This document shows positions 9,401 through 19,513 of a DNA stretch of 64,000 nucleotides, piece after piece (the stretch's first letter is position 1; every line of letters begins with the position of its first letter). A model generated the notes under the pieces. The model was not told where the DNA came from, made no database searches, and saw only the letters and a program-made list of their open reading frames with translations. The translations under genes were made by a program, and so were the position numbers. Origin of the DNA: Polaromonas sp. (GTDB taxonomy: Bacteria; Pseudomonadota; Gammaproteobacteria; Burkholderiales; Burkholderiaceae_C); NCBI RefSeq assembly GCF_029945685.1, contig NZ_JAQSDA010000027.1:62001-126000 (forward strand), written 5' to 3'.

Positions 9401-11501
9401 GGCGCCTGCCGTGGCGTCCGCCCAGATCCAGTCTGGTAGCCTGAAATACCTGGCGAGTTTTGACGGCGACGATGGACACGGAGAATTGCTTACGTTCATC
9501 GTCAAGCCTGACGGTAAATTTGATATCCGCCTGAAAACAGACGGCACGCTTGACCGCGAATACTATTACTGGGCGGCTCACACCAAATTGACCGCCCTGC
9601 CGGCTGCGTCCCGCCAGATCATCACCAATGTCGGCAACTCCAGCGGCTTCGCCTTTTCATGGGGCGCATTGTCCGACGCCGCTAAAACGGTCGCGTTCGG
9701 AGGCACCAACGCCGCGGCAGAAGCCAAACTGAATTGGCTTCGCGGTAGCAGGACTGATGAGACTCCCAACGGACTGCGTTTCCGAAAACGCAACGCCAAC
9801 TCCATCATGGGCCCGGTGGTGAGTTCAAACCCCACCGTTACGTCACCGCCAAGCGCGGACTATTTCGGCACCAGATTTCCGGGTTATGGAAGTTTTGTCA
9901 CCACTTACAGGAACCGCAAGAGCATCGTCTGGGTGGGCGCTGGGGATGGCATGCTTCACGGGTTCAATGCAGCCACATCCTCATCGACGGGGGGTACACC
10001 CATAGTTTCCTACGTCCCGCAACTCCTCCATTCGCGCCTGCAGGACTGGGTTGATCCGGCCGGCGAGAAAGTACAGGCTTTTCAGGATGGAACGCCCTAT
10101 TCTGCGGACGTGCTGCTGGGTTCGACCATCACAAATACAGGGGACCCCGCTTATGATGCTGCTGCACCAACGGCCGCCTGGAGAACCTACTTGTTCGCCT
10201 CCCTGGGACGCGGCGGCAAAGGCATCTTTGCCCTCGACGTGACGGACCCCGATGCCCTGACGGAAACCAACGCTGCCAGCGTCTTTAAATGGCAATTCTC
10301 CGAGGCGGATGACAGCAGCGGTGATCTGGGCTACAACCTGGCCCAGATGGGAACGATCAGCCGCGTCAGCGAGCAATCCGGAGCGATCGCCAAAATGAAC
10401 AATGGCAAGTTCGCCGTGCTGATGCCCAACGGGATCAACAGCACCAACGGCTCGGCCGCGCTCTACATCCTGTTTGCCAATGGCCCTTACAGCGGCGTCT
10501 GGTCACCTTCCACCAATTACGTCAAACTGGTTGCTGATGTCGGGCCCAACAATGGCCTGTCGCAGGCGACCTGGATTGACACGAATAACGATGGCGTAGC
10601 GGACTACATTTACGCGGGTGACCTGAAAGGCAATTTGTGGAAGTTCGATGTATCCAGCTCCAACCAGGCCAACTGGAAAGTCGCATACGCAAACACTGAT
10701 GGAACAAACAAGCGCCCATTGTTTGTCGCGAAGCAATCAGACGCTTCCGCGCTTCGTCTGCCCATCACGTCTGCGCCCGAGTACCGCTTTCATCCGCTGG
10801 GCGGCGTGGTGATTAATTTTGCAACGGGAAAATCGGTCGTTTCAGCGGACTTTCCGGACGGCTCCGGACGGAACCATGCCATCTTCGGCATCTGGGACAA
10901 TCCGATATATTCAAGCGCCGCCTATGTTTCGAATCCAGCCTTGCTTGACAATGCGACAACCGGCCTGCCCCGTCTTCGTACAGAGCTGACAGCGCGAACG
11001 TTCAATCGAGTGACCGTGGTAGATTCCGATCCGACCAACGGAACTGTCGGAGAGGGCTATGTCACGGGAGCGGCCATGGACTGGACCAGCAAGAAGGGCT
11101 GGTATGTCACGCTTCCAGACACCTCTGAAATGGTTGTCAGCAATCCGACGATCACACAAGGCCTTCTCGCCACTGTCTCCATCGCGCCGGCCGCGACCAG
11201 CACCGCTGTTTGTTTCAGCGGCCCAGTTGCCTATTCCACATTTGTGGACCCCATCACCGGTCTTCTGGACTCCAACGTTTTCGGGACAATAACCATCGGT
11301 GGCGTCACCTACCGGACCGCGTCGATAAGAATTACCGACCAGCGTGTCACCTTCTCGCGAGACGCAACCAGCACAGCATGTGCAGCAGGACAGAAAAATT
11401 GCACCCGCATCATTGGCGAACTAACCGATGAAACAGCGCAATCGCCAAATGCTTCGGCGCGAATTTACTGGCGTGAGATTCCATCTTTCAAGACAAGGTA
11501 A
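6411..11501 (+). CDS. pilY1: Type IV pilus tip-associated adhesin PilY1
   Basis: Very large secreted protein (1696 aa) expected to sit at the pilus tip and control extension/retraction and adhesion. Residues 1-24 form a signal peptide ([15 protein letters not shown]...AIAA). The N-terminal domain begins [21 protein letters not shown] and holds DLDGDG at residues 63-68, where other PilY1 proteins carry a von Willebrand A MIDAS motif DxSxS; that motif is not seen here. The C-terminal beta-propeller domain starts near residue 990 ([18 protein letters not shown]) and has the calcium-loop DTNNDGVAD at 1390-1398 followed by [14 protein letters not shown] 6411 follows AAGGAAC. An upstream in-frame extension to 6339 lies within pilX and was rejected. 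Confidence 0.92.
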   Translation: MKKILTIAGLFLVIACSQVPAIAAPLSPAIPPNIVTSTPRPMIMLNMSKDHQLFYRAYDEFSDLDGDGLPETTYKHSFNYYGYFDSYKCYSYSGTTNRFDPVSTNTNKYCTGNWSGNFLNWATMTRVDVVRKVLYGGQRVTDTAALTVLERASLPTDAHSFAKYYKGDDLAQLTPFSASQLAASATISNNDNNSARRQVQFVAGSNKAYRNNDGNAPSAATAATCESKAVAYYAAQDPPTTPPPQYHCVTFSVTLSGAFSIEVGDQVRAVDQDNAARYMEGVALEVNTTDGWFNMVVTPSGYVTPGSASSNFKKWTIQNLTQTSATICNTTLGDNLTANSPFNTNTAGNGNSHTNANPPLMRIARGDYQLWNANERWQCHWSGEKSASNGNNVGITGLGAGSSNPAKGTQGVVIAGTGPDFIVRVSACNSTLLGTENCKQYPSGNFKPQGLLHEYGEGNLAEFGLMTGSFAKNISGGVLRSNIDSFRSEVNYTTDGTFTAAQGIVYTLNKLRIYGYRYSDGTYIGDGNCTYQLTSLTDNQCTSWGNPMGEMFTESLRYLGGLAPSSIYDYTQSGSKDEAMGLPKPAWIDPVNRANAAAKTAADATFGQGQCRAINAINFNSSVTSYDSNTGTQWSPFATLPTSPSLVNMINVIGTDEGIHNNSWFIGNNGTTNDGTCTAKTISTLASANGLCPDAPSYAGSYALAGAAYWARTNPVRTPTAAQLKANADAFKVKSFSVALAPGKPRIEIPHPTVAGQKIVIQPSYQLLVGGGIGSGTLVDFRVVGTPTATSGKFLIVWEDSEQGGDYDSDVSGILRYEVNNGKLYVYTRVFNAASANPQGFGYTISGSTKDGAHFHSGIYGYNFTDGTTLPTTRSDGTAHPNVNTSGGCSGCQANQDESRAEYTFGTATAGQLQDPLWYAAKWGGFSKNENVTVPPSDPKVYFDKPTADKANWDIKKLDGTAGADGFPDNYFLAIRPSELEKALRAAFSAIVGASNTAPAVASAQIQSGSLKYLASFDGDDGHGELLTFIVKPDGKFDIRLKTDGTLDREYYYWAAHTKLTALPAASRQIITNVGNSSGFAFSWGALSDAAKTVAFGGTNAAAEAKLNWLRGSRTDETPNGLRFRKRNANSIMGPVVSSNPTVTSPPSADYFGTRFPGYGSFVTTYRNRKSIVWVGAGDGMLHGFNAATSSSTGGTPIVSYVPQLLHSRLQDWVDPAGEKVQAFQDGTPYSADVLLGSTITNTGDPAYDAAAPTAAWRTYLFASLGRGGKGIFALDVTDPDALTETNAASVFKWQFSEADDSSGDLGYNLAQMGTISRVSEQSGAIAKMNNGKFAVLMPNGINSTNGSAALYILFANGPYSGVWSPSTNYVKLVADVGPNNGLSQATWIDTNNDGVADYIYAGDLKGNLWKFDVSSSNQANWKVAYANTDGTNKRPLFVAKQSDASALRLPITSAPEYRFHPLGGVVINFATGKSVVSADFPDGSGRNHAIFGIWDNPIYSSAAYVSNPALLDNATTGLPRLRTELTARTFNRVTVVDSDPTNGTVGEGYVTGAAMDWTSKKGWYVTLPDTSEMVVSNPTITQGLLATVSIAPAATSTAVCFSGPVAYSTFVDPITGLLDSNVFGTITIGGVTYRTASIRITDQRVTFSRDATSTACAAGQKNCTRIIGELTDETAQSPNASARIYWREIPSFKTR

Positions 11502-11508
11502 GACAAGC

Positions 11509-12021
11509 ATGACACCAGCTCAACAATGGTCAACAACCGGCGGCGGGTGCCCCCCCGCCAGACGCGTCAACGGCGGCTTTACGCTCATCGAACTCATGAT
11601 CGTCGTTGCGGTCATCGGAATTCTGGCCGCTGTTGCCTTTCCGAGCTACAGGGAATCCGTTGCCAAGAGCAGGCGGGCAGAAGTCCGGACCATTTTGCTG
11701 GAAGCCTCTCAATGGATGGAGCGCCACTACTCCGAAAATTTCAGGTACGACGTCAATACCGCCGGAACCGCTGTGGCAGACATCTTTCCCGCAAACCTGG
11801 CACAGTCTCCCAGGGACGGGGGAGGCGCTTACACCATTGCCGTGTCGGCATCGGCGGCAAGAAGCTACACCCTCACCGCAACGCGCGTTGCAGGTGGCCC
11901 TGTGGCGTCTGACAAATGTGGCAACTTCCAGATCACGAACACAGGCGTCAAAAGCAACCCCGGATTCTCCACATCGTCATTCAGCTCCGCATCGGCGGCA
12001 GCAACGGCTTGCTGGAAGTAA
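11509..12021 (+). CDS. pilE: Type IV pilin PilE-like protein
   Basis: Pilin of 170 aa with [31 protein letters not shown], cleavage after Gly23, Glu28 at +5, and the [26 protein letters not shown] region typical of PilE minor pilins that close the fimT-pilVWXY1 operon. Two Cys near the C terminus (DKCGNF and ATACWK) would form the D-region disulfide loop. The start is ATG 11509 after AAGGTA; the leader of 23 residues is long but not exceptional. Whether it is the major subunit or a minor one cannot be decided; its position favours a minor role. Confidence 0.85.
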   Translation: MTPAQQWSTTGGGCPPARRVNGGFTLIELMIVVAVIGILAAVAFPSYRESVAKSRRAEVRTILLEASQWMERHYSENFRYDVNTAGTAVADIFPANLAQSPRDGGGAYTIAVSASAARSYTLTATRVAGGPVASDKCGNFQITNTGVKSNPGFSTSSFSSASAAATACWK

Positions 12022-12054
12022 AGCCTGGCAGGGGCGGCGAATCAAAGGCCTGAA

Positions 12055-12663
12055 TTGAAACTCAGTGAACCGCCAGATATGCGGTGGATGGTCGCAATTG
12101 CCGCCTCAGTGGTCCTGCACTACGGAGTCTTTGTCGCACAACCGCTACTTTCGCTCTTTGGTTCGCCTCACAGCCAAACCCAGTCCAACGATGGCGTGCG
12201 GCGCATCGTTGTTCGCGTCATTGAACAAACACCAGCTTCCGGCGACAGCCCCACAGCGGCGGCAGCAATGGCAACGCCTGACACGCCGAAACAGGCCGGC
12301 GGCAACGCAGGTCGCGTACAGGGTGCTGGGGCCACGACGCATCCAAATGTCTGGCGCCCTGACGCCGACACCCGGTTTTACGCCATTGCAGAGGTGGACG
12401 AGCCCGCTCTTCCTGTCCTGAACTGGCAGTTCCCCTCGCAGACTGCTGCCTCCATCCAACTTCGACACATGATCGTCCAGATCTGGATCGCGGAGAATGG
12501 AGATATCCTGAACGTGGCGATACTGTCCTCAACGCCTGAGATCCCGAAGGAGAGGAAGCAGAACATCGAACAGAGCTTGATACGAACGCAGATGACTCCC
12601 GCCACCAAAAATGGCCGACAGGTAGCCAGCCAAAGAACACTGGAAATGGCACTTGAGTTCTGA
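12055..12663 (+). CDS. TonB C-terminal-like membrane protein at the end of the pilin operon
   Basis: 202 aa starting from TTG 12055 with AAAGG at about 12044-12048. It has one N-terminal hydrophobic segment (VAIAASVVLHYGVFVAQPLLSLF), a low-complexity Ala/Thr/Gly linker (residues 60-100), and a C-terminal part with the pattern of a TonB-C fold (LRHMIVQIWIAENGDILNVAILSST). That layout is a periplasm-spanning energy-transducer or TonB-like adaptor. It follows pilE by 33 bp and runs the same way. No ExbB/ExbD partner adjoins it, although tolQR lies 6 kb downstream. A link to pili is inferred from position only. Confidence 0.6.
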   Translation: MKLSEPPDMRWMVAIAASVVLHYGVFVAQPLLSLFGSPHSQTQSNDGVRRIVVRVIEQTPASGDSPTAAAAMATPDTPKQAGGNAGRVQGAGATTHPNVWRPDADTRFYAIAEVDEPALPVLNWQFPSQTAASIQLRHMIVQIWIAENGDILNVAILSSTPEIPKERKQNIEQSLIRTQMTPATKNGRQVASQRTLEMALEF

Positions 12664-12733
12664 TTTCCTTTCGCCCTCGTCCTTGCAGGTATGTTGTTCC
12701 AGATCCGGACTGCACAAAATTGGCTGATTTACC

Positions 12734-13834
12734 TTGACCTCAAGCAACATAAAAAGCGCCCTGGAGCAGGCCAAGGGATCCCTGCTCCTGACCTCTCCCA
12801 ACCCCCGGGTTGGTGCCATATATTCTGCCGCTGACGGTCGTATCCTGGGTCGAGGCCACACGCAACGCGCCGGCGGCCCCCACGCAGAAATCGTGGCGCT
12901 GCGGGACGCCCAGGCGCACGGCCACTCGCTGCGCGGTGCCACCGCCTACGTCACCCTCGAGCCCTGCTCGCACCATGGCCGCACCGGCCCTTGCTGCGAT
13001 GCCCTCATTGCGGCCGGCATCAAAAAAGTGGTGGCGTCGATTGCCGACCCGAATCCGCTGGTGGCCGGCCAGGGTTTCGAGCGCCTGCGGGCTGCTGGCA
13101 TTGAAGTTGAAGTGGGGCCGGGTGCAGAGGAATCACGCGAGCTGAACATCGGTTTTTTCAGCCGCATGATTCGCAAGACGCCCTGGGTGCGTATGAAGGT
13201 GGCGGCCTCGCTCGACGGCAAGACGGCGCTGGACAATGGCAAGAGCCAGTGGATCACGTCCGACACCGCCCGAACCGACGGCCATGCATGGCGCGCACGC
13301 TCCTGCGCGGTCCTCACCGGCATCGGCACCGTGCTTGAAGACAACCCGCGCCTCGATGTTCGGCTGGTCGACACGCCGCGGCAGCCGCATCTGGTGGTGG
13401 TGGACAGCCGGCTGGAGACGCCGCTGGATGCTCATCTTTTCATAGCTGGTCGCGCACTCTACATCTACGCTGCGGAGCAAAATGATGCCAAAAAGGCGGC
13501 CCTCGAAGCGCGCGGTGCAACCGTGGTTTATCTGCCGGGGAGCGGTGGCAAGGTGGACCTGGCGGCCATGCTTAGCGACCTGGCGCTGCGCGAGGTCAAC
13601 GAAGTGCACGTCGAGGCCGGGCACAAGCTCAACGGTTCGCTGATCCGCGAAGGTCTGGTCGATGAGTTTGTGGTCTACCTGGCCCCCAAACTGATAGGCC
13701 AGGGCAGCGGCATGGCCAGTTTCGGGCCGATCACCGAGCTTTCGCAGGCGGTGGATCTCGAATTTCTCTCGACCGACCGGCTCGGACCCGATCTGCGCAT
13801 TGTCGCCAGAGTCCGGGGGCGCGACCTCTTTTAG
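12734..13834 (+). CDS. ribD: Riboflavin biosynthesis protein RibD (deaminase/reductase)
   Basis: Bifunctional enzyme: the N-terminal domain deaminates 2,5-diamino-6-ribosylamino-pyrimidinone 5'-phosphate and the C-terminal domain reduces the ribose side chain. The 366-aa protein shows the zinc deaminase motifs GPHAEIVAL and PCSHHGRTGPCCDAL, then the reductase domain beginning RMKVAASLDGKTALDNGKSQWIT. The start is a TTG at 12734 without a strong ribosome site, so the start is uncertain. No FMN riboswitch is visible in the 70-bp gap upstream. It begins the rib operon ribD-ribE-ribBX-ribH. Confidence 0.95.
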   Translation: MTSSNIKSALEQAKGSLLLTSPNPRVGAIYSAADGRILGRGHTQRAGGPHAEIVALRDAQAHGHSLRGATAYVTLEPCSHHGRTGPCCDALIAAGIKKVVASIADPNPLVAGQGFERLRAAGIEVEVGPGAEESRELNIGFFSRMIRKTPWVRMKVAASLDGKTALDNGKSQWITSDTARTDGHAWRARSCAVLTGIGTVLEDNPRLDVRLVDTPRQPHLVVVDSRLETPLDAHLFIAGRALYIYAAEQNDAKKAALEARGATVVYLPGSGGKVDLAAMLSDLALREVNEVHVEAGHKLNGSLIREGLVDEFVVYLAPKLIGQGSGMASFGPITELSQAVDLEFLSTDRLGPDLRIVARVRGRDLF

Positions 13835-13889
13835 CTCTGTCTTATCAGCCCGGCGCGTGGCCGCCCGCAATCTCTGCGAAAATAGCGCC

Positions 13890-14525
13890 ATGTTTACCGG
13901 AATCATCACCGGCGTGGGGCGCATCGTCGCCATCCATAGCCTGGGCAGCTCTTTGGACCATGGCAAGCGACTCACCATCGAAGCGCCATCGGACTACCTC
14001 GACGACGTGGGCCTGGGCGACAGCATTGCGCTGAACGGCGCCTGCATGACAGTCACCGCACTCGACATCACCCAAAACCAGTTCCTGATCGAAATATCAG
14101 CCGAGTCGCTGGCCAAAACCAGTGGCTTGACCGAACCCGGTCCCATCAACCTTGAAAAAGCGCTGCGCGCCAACGACAGGCTGGGCGGCCACATCGTCGC
14201 CGGCCACGTCGATGGCATCGGCACCATTACGCATTTCGCCCAGGTGGGTGAAAGCTGGGAGTTGCGCATCCACGCTCCGCGTGAACTGGCCAAGTACCTG
14301 GCCTACAAAGGCTCCATCACGGTCAATGGTGTCAGCCTGACGGTCAACCGCGTCACCGATCTTGAAGGCAGCCAGGCCGGCTGCGAAATCAGCATCAACC
14401 TGATTTCCCACACGGTTCAAAACACAGCACTGGGCCATCTGCGACCACAATCGCAGGTGAACCTCGAAATTGACCTCATTGCGCGTTATGTCGAGCGCAT
14501 GCTCCAGGACGGAAAGAATAACTAA
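13890..14525 (+). CDS. ribE: Riboflavin synthase alpha subunit
   Basis: Dismutates two 6,7-dimethyl-8-ribityllumazine molecules to riboflavin. The 211-aa protein begins [13 protein letters not shown], the standard start, and has two lumazine-binding repeats (about residues 1-97 and 98-200), the second starting at [18 protein letters not shown]. The reading frame is open upstream to 13800 but that part lies within the ribD end and lacks family similarity. It is separated by 3 bp from the next gene. Confidence 0.96.
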   Translation: MFTGIITGVGRIVAIHSLGSSLDHGKRLTIEAPSDYLDDVGLGDSIALNGACMTVTALDITQNQFLIEISAESLAKTSGLTEPGPINLEKALRANDRLGGHIVAGHVDGIGTITHFAQVGESWELRIHAPRELAKYLAYKGSITVNGVSLTVNRVTDLEGSQAGCEISINLISHTVQNTALGHLRPQSQVNLEIDLIARYVERMLQDGKNN

Positions 14526-14528
14526 ATC

Positions 14529-15641
14529 ATGACCACTGCCATCTCCCCTGTTGAAGACATCGTGGCCGACATGCGGGCCGGCCGCATGGTCATCCTGGTC
14601 GACGAAGAAGACCGCGAAAACGAAGGTGACCTGGTGCTGGCCGCCGACCACGTCACTCCGGAAGCGATCAACTTCATGGCACGTTACGGTCGCGGCCTGA
14701 TCTGCCTGACATTGACGCGTGAGCGATGCGAGATGTTGCAGTTGCCGCCCATGGCCACCCGCAATGGTGGCAAATACAGTACCGCCTTCACGGTCTCCAT
14801 CGAGGCCGCCGAGGGCGTGACCACCGGCATCTCCGCGGCAGACCGGGCCCGCACGGTGCAGGCCGCCGTCGCCAAAAACGCCAAGGTCAGCGACCTGGTG
14901 CAGCCCGGCCACATTTTCCCCTTGCAAGCGGTCGATGGCGGCGTGCTGATGCGAGCCGGCCATACGGAAGCTGGCTGTGATCTGGCCGGCATGGCGGGCT
15001 GCTCGCCCGCCGCTGTCATCTGCGAGATCATGAAAGACGACGGCACCATGGCCCGGTTGCCCGACCTGCAGGTTTTTGCCGCCGAACACGGACTGAAAAT
15101 CGGAACCATTGCCGACCTGATTGAACACCGCAGCCGCCATGATTCGCTGATCGAAAAAATTGGCACACGGACACTGCAGACCGCTTTTGGCGAATTCACG
15201 GCGCATGCCTTCAAGGACAAGACCAGCCACGGCCTGCACCTGGCGCTCGTCAAGGGCCAGTGGGGGCCCGAAGACACAGTGGCAGCAAGGGTGCATGAGC
15301 CGCTGTCGGTGCTCGACGCGCTGGAAACCGGCCGCTCCATGCACTCCTGGAGCCTGGACCAGAGCCTGACGCATATTGCCAGGGAGGGCAAAGGCGTGGC
15401 GGTACTGCTCAATTGCGGCGAAAGCGGGGCGCAGCTGCTTGAACAATTCGAAGGCACGGCACGCGCCAGCCAGGCCCCCGAGCGAGGCCGCATGGACTTG
15501 CGCACCTACGGCGTGGGCGCGCAGATCCTGCGCGAGTGTGGTGTGCACAAGATGAACCTCATGGGCAACCCGCGCCGCATGCCCAGCATGACGGGTTACG
15601 GACTCGAGATCACTGGCTACATTGCCAACAAAAAGGAATAA
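14529..15641 (+). CDS. ribB: 3,4-dihydroxy-2-butanone 4-phosphate synthase with degenerate GTP cyclohydrolase II-like domain (RibBX type)
   Basis: The N-terminal half (about residues 1-205) is a complete DHBP synthase, with the acidic motif [12 protein letters not shown] and the [13 protein letters not shown] stretch, making the four-carbon precursor of riboflavin from ribulose 5-phosphate. The C-terminal half aligns with GTP cyclohydrolase II but lacks the zinc cysteines: where active enzymes have a CLTGD...RCDCG pattern, this one reads [25 protein letters not shown]. That matches the RibBX class known from proteobacteria, in which only the RibB half works. A separate RibA would then be needed and is not in the window. 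370 aa. Confidence 0.9.
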   Translation: MTTAISPVEDIVADMRAGRMVILVDEEDRENEGDLVLAADHVTPEAINFMARYGRGLICLTLTRERCEMLQLPPMATRNGGKYSTAFTVSIEAAEGVTTGISAADRARTVQAAVAKNAKVSDLVQPGHIFPLQAVDGGVLMRAGHTEAGCDLAGMAGCSPAAVICEIMKDDGTMARLPDLQVFAAEHGLKIGTIADLIEHRSRHDSLIEKIGTRTLQTAFGEFTAHAFKDKTSHGLHLALVKGQWGPEDTVAARVHEPLSVLDALETGRSMHSWSLDQSLTHIAREGKGVAVLLNCGESGAQLLEQFEGTARASQAPERGRMDLRTYGVGAQILRECGVHKMNLMGNPRRMPSMTGYGLEITGYIANKKE

Positions 15642-15643
15642 CC

Positions 15644-16108
15644 GTGTTTGGTGCAGAAAAAGGTACGGCCGACAAGCTGGACGGCAAAAAACTCACGATT
15701 GGCATTGTCCAGGCGCGTTTTAACGAAAGCATCACCAATGCGCTGGCCAAGGCCTGCTGGCAGGAGCTGTTGGCGCTGGGTGTCGAGGAAAAAAACATTC
15801 ACCACGTCAAGGTGCCGGGTGCGCTCGAGATCCCCTCGGCACTGCAGGCCATGGCCGAACGCGACCAGTACGACGCGCTGGTGGCGCTGGGCTGCATCAT
15901 CCGCGGCGAGACCTACCACTTTGAGCTTGTCGCCAACGAAAGCGGCGCCTCGGTCAGCCGGCTGGTACTGGACTACCAGTTGCCTATCGCCAATGCCATC
16001 CTGACCGTCGAAAACACGGCCCAGGCAGAAGCCCGCCAGACCGACAAGGGCCGGGATGCTGCGCGCGTGGCGGTGGAAATGGCCAACCTGCTGAACGAAC
16101 TTGACTGA
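15644..16108 (+). CDS. ribH: 6,7-dimethyl-8-ribityllumazine synthase
   Basis: Penultimate riboflavin enzyme that condenses DHBP with the pyrimidine intermediate. 154 aa from GTG 15644, with AAGGA at about 15633-15637 and 2 bp after the ribBX stop. The family motifs are present: [27 protein letters not shown], and [19 protein letters not shown]. The open frame extends back to 15536 inside ribBX and was not used. Confidence 0.96.
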   Translation: MFGAEKGTADKLDGKKLTIGIVQARFNESITNALAKACWQELLALGVEEKNIHHVKVPGALEIPSALQAMAERDQYDALVALGCIIRGETYHFELVANESGASVSRLVLDYQLPIANAILTVENTAQAEARQTDKGRDAARVAVEMANLLNELD

Positions 16109-16139
16109 TATCCCGTTCCCCTCCCCCACCAGGCGCGCC

Positions 16140-16658
16140 ATGACTGAAAAGACCCCCCTCAAACCCAAGCGTCCGCCGCAGACCCGCAGCGGACTGACCG
16201 ACACGGGCGTCAAAAAGGCAGCCGACAAGTCAGCACGTACCCGGGCACGCGAGTTTGCCCTGCAGGCCTTGTACCAGCACCTGGTGGGTCGCAACGAAGC
16301 GTCGTCGATTGACGCCTTCACCCGCGACCTGGTCGGCTTTCACAAAGCTGATGCGGCACATTACGACGCGCTGCTGCATGGGTGTATTGAAGAAGCTGCG
16401 TCGCTGGATGACCGTGTGACGCCTTTGCTGGACCGCAAGATGGCCGAAATATCGCCGGTCGAACATGCGGTGTTGTGGATTGGCACCTACGAGTTCAAGC
16501 ATTGCCTGGACGTGCCTTACCGCGTGATCATCAACGAATGTATCGAGCTGGCCAAGGCTTTTGGCGGCACCGACGGCCACAAATACGTCAACGGTGTGCT
16601 GCATAAACTGGCACCGGCCTTTCGCGCCGCTGAAGTCGCCGCCGACAAAAAAGCCTGA
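16140..16658 (+). CDS. nusB: Transcription antitermination protein NusB
   Basis: RNA-binding antitermination factor that acts with NusE/S10 at boxA of rRNA operons. 172 aa, with the usual core [17 protein letters not shown] and a C-terminal [17 protein letters not shown]. Its N-terminal basic extension is longer than in E. coli NusB. ATG 16140 is chosen; a TTG at 16101 that overlaps the ribH stop is also possible. The ribH-nusB order is conserved in many proteobacteria. Confidence 0.94.
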   Translation: MTEKTPLKPKRPPQTRSGLTDTGVKKAADKSARTRAREFALQALYQHLVGRNEASSIDAFTRDLVGFHKADAAHYDALLHGCIEEAASLDDRVTPLLDRKMAEISPVEHAVLWIGTYEFKHCLDVPYRVIINECIELAKAFGGTDGHKYVNGVLHKLAPAFRAAEVAADKKA

Positions 16659-16666
16659 TACGCAGC

Positions 16667-17872
16667 ATGACAACCCTGCGGATCGCACGGCGCGCGCAGC
16701 GCATCGAACCTTTTTACGTGATGGAAGTTGCCAAGGCCGCAGCCATGCTGGCCCGGGAAGTGGCGGATACATCCCGCCCCATGATTTTCCTGAATATTGG
16801 CGAACCGGACTTCACCGCACCGCCGCTGGTCCAGCAGGCCGCGGCCCGCGCCATCCACGACGGCAACACCCAGTACACGCAGGCGACTGGCCTGCAGAGC
16901 CTGCGCGAGTGCATCAGCCACTGGTATGCCTCGCGATTCCAGGCCAACGTGGCGCCCGGCCGCATCATCATCACGGCCGGCGCCTCGGCGGCGCTGCAGC
17001 TGGCCTGCCTGGCGTTGATAGAAGCCGGCGACGACATCCTCATGCCCGACCCGAGTTACCCCTGCAACCGGCATTTTGTCAGCGCCGCCGAAGGCAATGC
17101 GGTGCTGGTGCCCACCACGGCCACTGAACGCTTCCAGCTCAGCAGTGCCAAGGTGCAGGCGGCATGGACAGACAAAACCCGTGGCGTGCTGCTGGCCTCG
17201 CCTTCCAACCCCACCGGCACCTCGATCGCGCCGGACGAATTGCGTCGCATCCACGAGTTCGTGCACAGCCGCGGCGGCGTCACGCTGATCGACGAGATCT
17301 ACCTGGGCCTGAGTTACGAGGAACGTTTCGGGCAAACAGCGCTGGCCATGGGAGATGGCCTGGGCGAAAGCATCGTCAGCATCAACAGCTTCAGCAAGTA
17401 CTTCAACATGACGGGCTGGCGCCTGGGCTGGCTGGTGGTGCCCGAGGCGCTGGCACCGGTGATCGAACGCATCGCGCAGAACCTGTTCATCTGCCCCAGT
17501 ACCGTGGCCCAGCACGCGGCACTGGCGTGTTTCGAGCCTGACAGTCTGGCCGAGTACGAACGGCGCCGCTCCGAGTTCAAGGCCAGGCGCGACTACTTCA
17601 TCCCCGAACTCAACCGCCTGGGCCTGACGGTGCCCGTGATGCCCGACGGTGCTTTCTACGCCTATGCGGATTGCACGGATGCCGCCGCCCGCCTGGGCGT
17701 CAGCGGCAGCTGGGACTTTTCTTTTGAGCTGATGAAACGCGCCCACCTCGCCGTGACACCGGGACGCGACTTCGGCACCATGGCGCCGGAGCAGTACGTC
17801 CGCTTTTCCACGGCCAGTTCCATGGCGCAACTGAAAGAGGCTGTCGCCCGGCTGGAGGCCGTCCTTGGCTGA
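16667..17872 (+). CDS. Class I/II PLP-dependent aminotransferase
   Basis: 401-aa fold-type I aminotransferase. It has NIGEPDFTAPPLV, the cofactor-binding ASPSNPTGT, DEIYLGL, and the PLP lysine Lys244 in SFSKYFNMTGWRLGW. This is the aspartate/aromatic aminotransferase superfamily; the substrate is not decidable from sequence alone. It starts 9 bp after nusB and its stop overlaps the next gene, so it is part of the nusB-tol transcription unit. It resembles the aminotransferase often annotated beside ribH-nusB in Comamonadaceae. Confidence 0.85.
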   Translation: MTTLRIARRAQRIEPFYVMEVAKAAAMLAREVADTSRPMIFLNIGEPDFTAPPLVQQAAARAIHDGNTQYTQATGLQSLRECISHWYASRFQANVAPGRIIITAGASAALQLACLALIEAGDDILMPDPSYPCNRHFVSAAEGNAVLVPTTATERFQLSSAKVQAAWTDKTRGVLLASPSNPTGTSIAPDELRRIHEFVHSRGGVTLIDEIYLGLSYEERFGQTALAMGDGLGESIVSINSFSKYFNMTGWRLGWLVVPEALAPVIERIAQNLFICPSTVAQHAALACFEPDSLAEYERRRSEFKARRDYFIPELNRLGLTVPVMPDGAFYAYADCTDAAARLGVSGSWDFSFELMKRAHLAVTPGRDFGTMAPEQYVRFSTASSMAQLKEAVARLEAVLG

Positions 17873-18304
17873 AGCCACCCGTGCCCTGGATGCCTCCACA
17901 TTCCAGTGGCCCTTGCGGGTTTACTGGGAAGACACGGATGCGGGTGGCATTGTGTTTTATGCCAACTACCTGAAGTTTTTTGAACGATCACGCACCGAGT
18001 GGCTCAGATCACTGGGCGTTGAGCAGCACCGTCTGCGCGAGTCCACCGGCGGCATGTTCGTTGTGACGCAAACCAGCGTTCGTTACCTGCGCCCTGCCCG
18101 ACTGGACGATGAACTGATTGTTACCGCGACCTTGATCGAAAAGGGCCGTGCGTCCTTGATAATCGGGCAAAGTGCGCTATTGAAATCAGAGCATGGGGCA
18201 GTACTGCTGTGTGAAGGCACGATACGCATCGGCTGGGTCGACGCCGCTGGTCTGAAACCTGCAAGAATTCCCGCTGACCTCCTTGACCGTCTGGAAACAA
18301 CAAC

Positions 18305-18308
<4 letters not shown>
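17865..18308 (+). CDS. ybgC: Tol-Pal associated acyl-CoA thioesterase YbgC
   Basis: Hot-dog fold thioesterase of 147 aa. The family motif VYWEDTDAGGIVFYANYLKFFERSRTEWL contains the catalytic Asp and is nearly invariant in YbgC. It starts at TTG 17865, overlapping the aminotransferase stop, and overlaps tolQ by 4 bp (ATGA), so translation is coupled. Its place in front of tolQRA is standard in proteobacteria. Confidence 0.93.
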
Positions 18309-18997
<689 letters not shown>

Positions 18998-19002
18998 AGA
19001 TG

Positions 19003-19047
19003 TGCGCCCCCACGCTTGTTGCTTCGCGTACTTCGCGCCCCGCCTAG
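19003..19047 (+). repeat. Partial GC-rich palindromic repeat, copy R5
   Basis: GCGCCCCCACGCTTGTT followed by a degenerate tail resembles the first third of the 95-bp element seen complete at 24040, 31443, 34200 and 36786. It occupies most of the tolQ-tolR gap. Confidence 0.45.
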
Positions 19048-19056
19048 GAAAACGAC

Positions 19057-19488
19057 ATGCCAGCAGTTTCATCCCGTGGCCGGGGCCGCCGCACCATCAG
19101 CGAAATCAACATGGTGCCCTTCATCGACGTGATGCTGGTGCTGCTGATCATCTTCATGGTGACGGCACCGCTGATCACGCCGAGCATGATTGCGCTGCCC
19201 AAGGTCGGCAAGGCGCCAGGCCAGCCGCCCAAGCCGATCCAGATCGAGATCAGCAAGGACGAAGTCATCCAGATCAAGTCGGCGGGCAACACGACCACCG
19301 TCAAGCTTGGCGAGGTGGGTGCCGCCGTCAAGCGCCTGCAGCCGGCGGTGCCAGCCGGAGAACAGGTCACGCCGGTCGTGATCAGCGCCGACAAATCCAT
19401 CAAATACGAAACCGTGGTCAAGGTCATGGATGGGCTGCAAAAGGCCGGTGTGGCCCGGGTCGGCCTCTCGGTGCAAACCGGCAGTTGA
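19057..19488 (+). CDS. tolR: Tol-Pal system protein TolR
   Basis: ExbD/TolR family, 143 aa. The single transmembrane helix carries the essential Asp in NMVPFIDVMLVLLIIFMV. The periplasmic domain ends VMDGLQKAGVARVGLSVQ, typical of the family. It works with TolQ to transmit proton-motive force to TolA. Confidence 0.96.
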   Translation: MPAVSSRGRGRRTISEINMVPFIDVMLVLLIIFMVTAPLITPSMIALPKVGKAPGQPPKPIQIEISKDEVIQIKSAGNTTTVKLGEVGAAVKRLQPAVPAGEQVTPVVISADKSIKYETVVKVMDGLQKAGVARVGLSVQTGS

Positions 19489-19513
19489 GCGGCAACTGAG
19501 CTGAAGCCCATCG

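Noticed and set aside
12664..12733. Possible FMN riboswitch ahead of the rib operon
   Set aside because: The 70-bp gap is too short and lacks the conserved RFN blocks; none was seen ahead of ribBX either.
13430..13490. Possible AT-cored repeat copy in ribD (CTTTTCATAGCTGGTCGCGC)
   Set aside because: Only about 20 bp resemble the element and the encoded residues fit the normal RibD alignment, so chance similarity is as likely.
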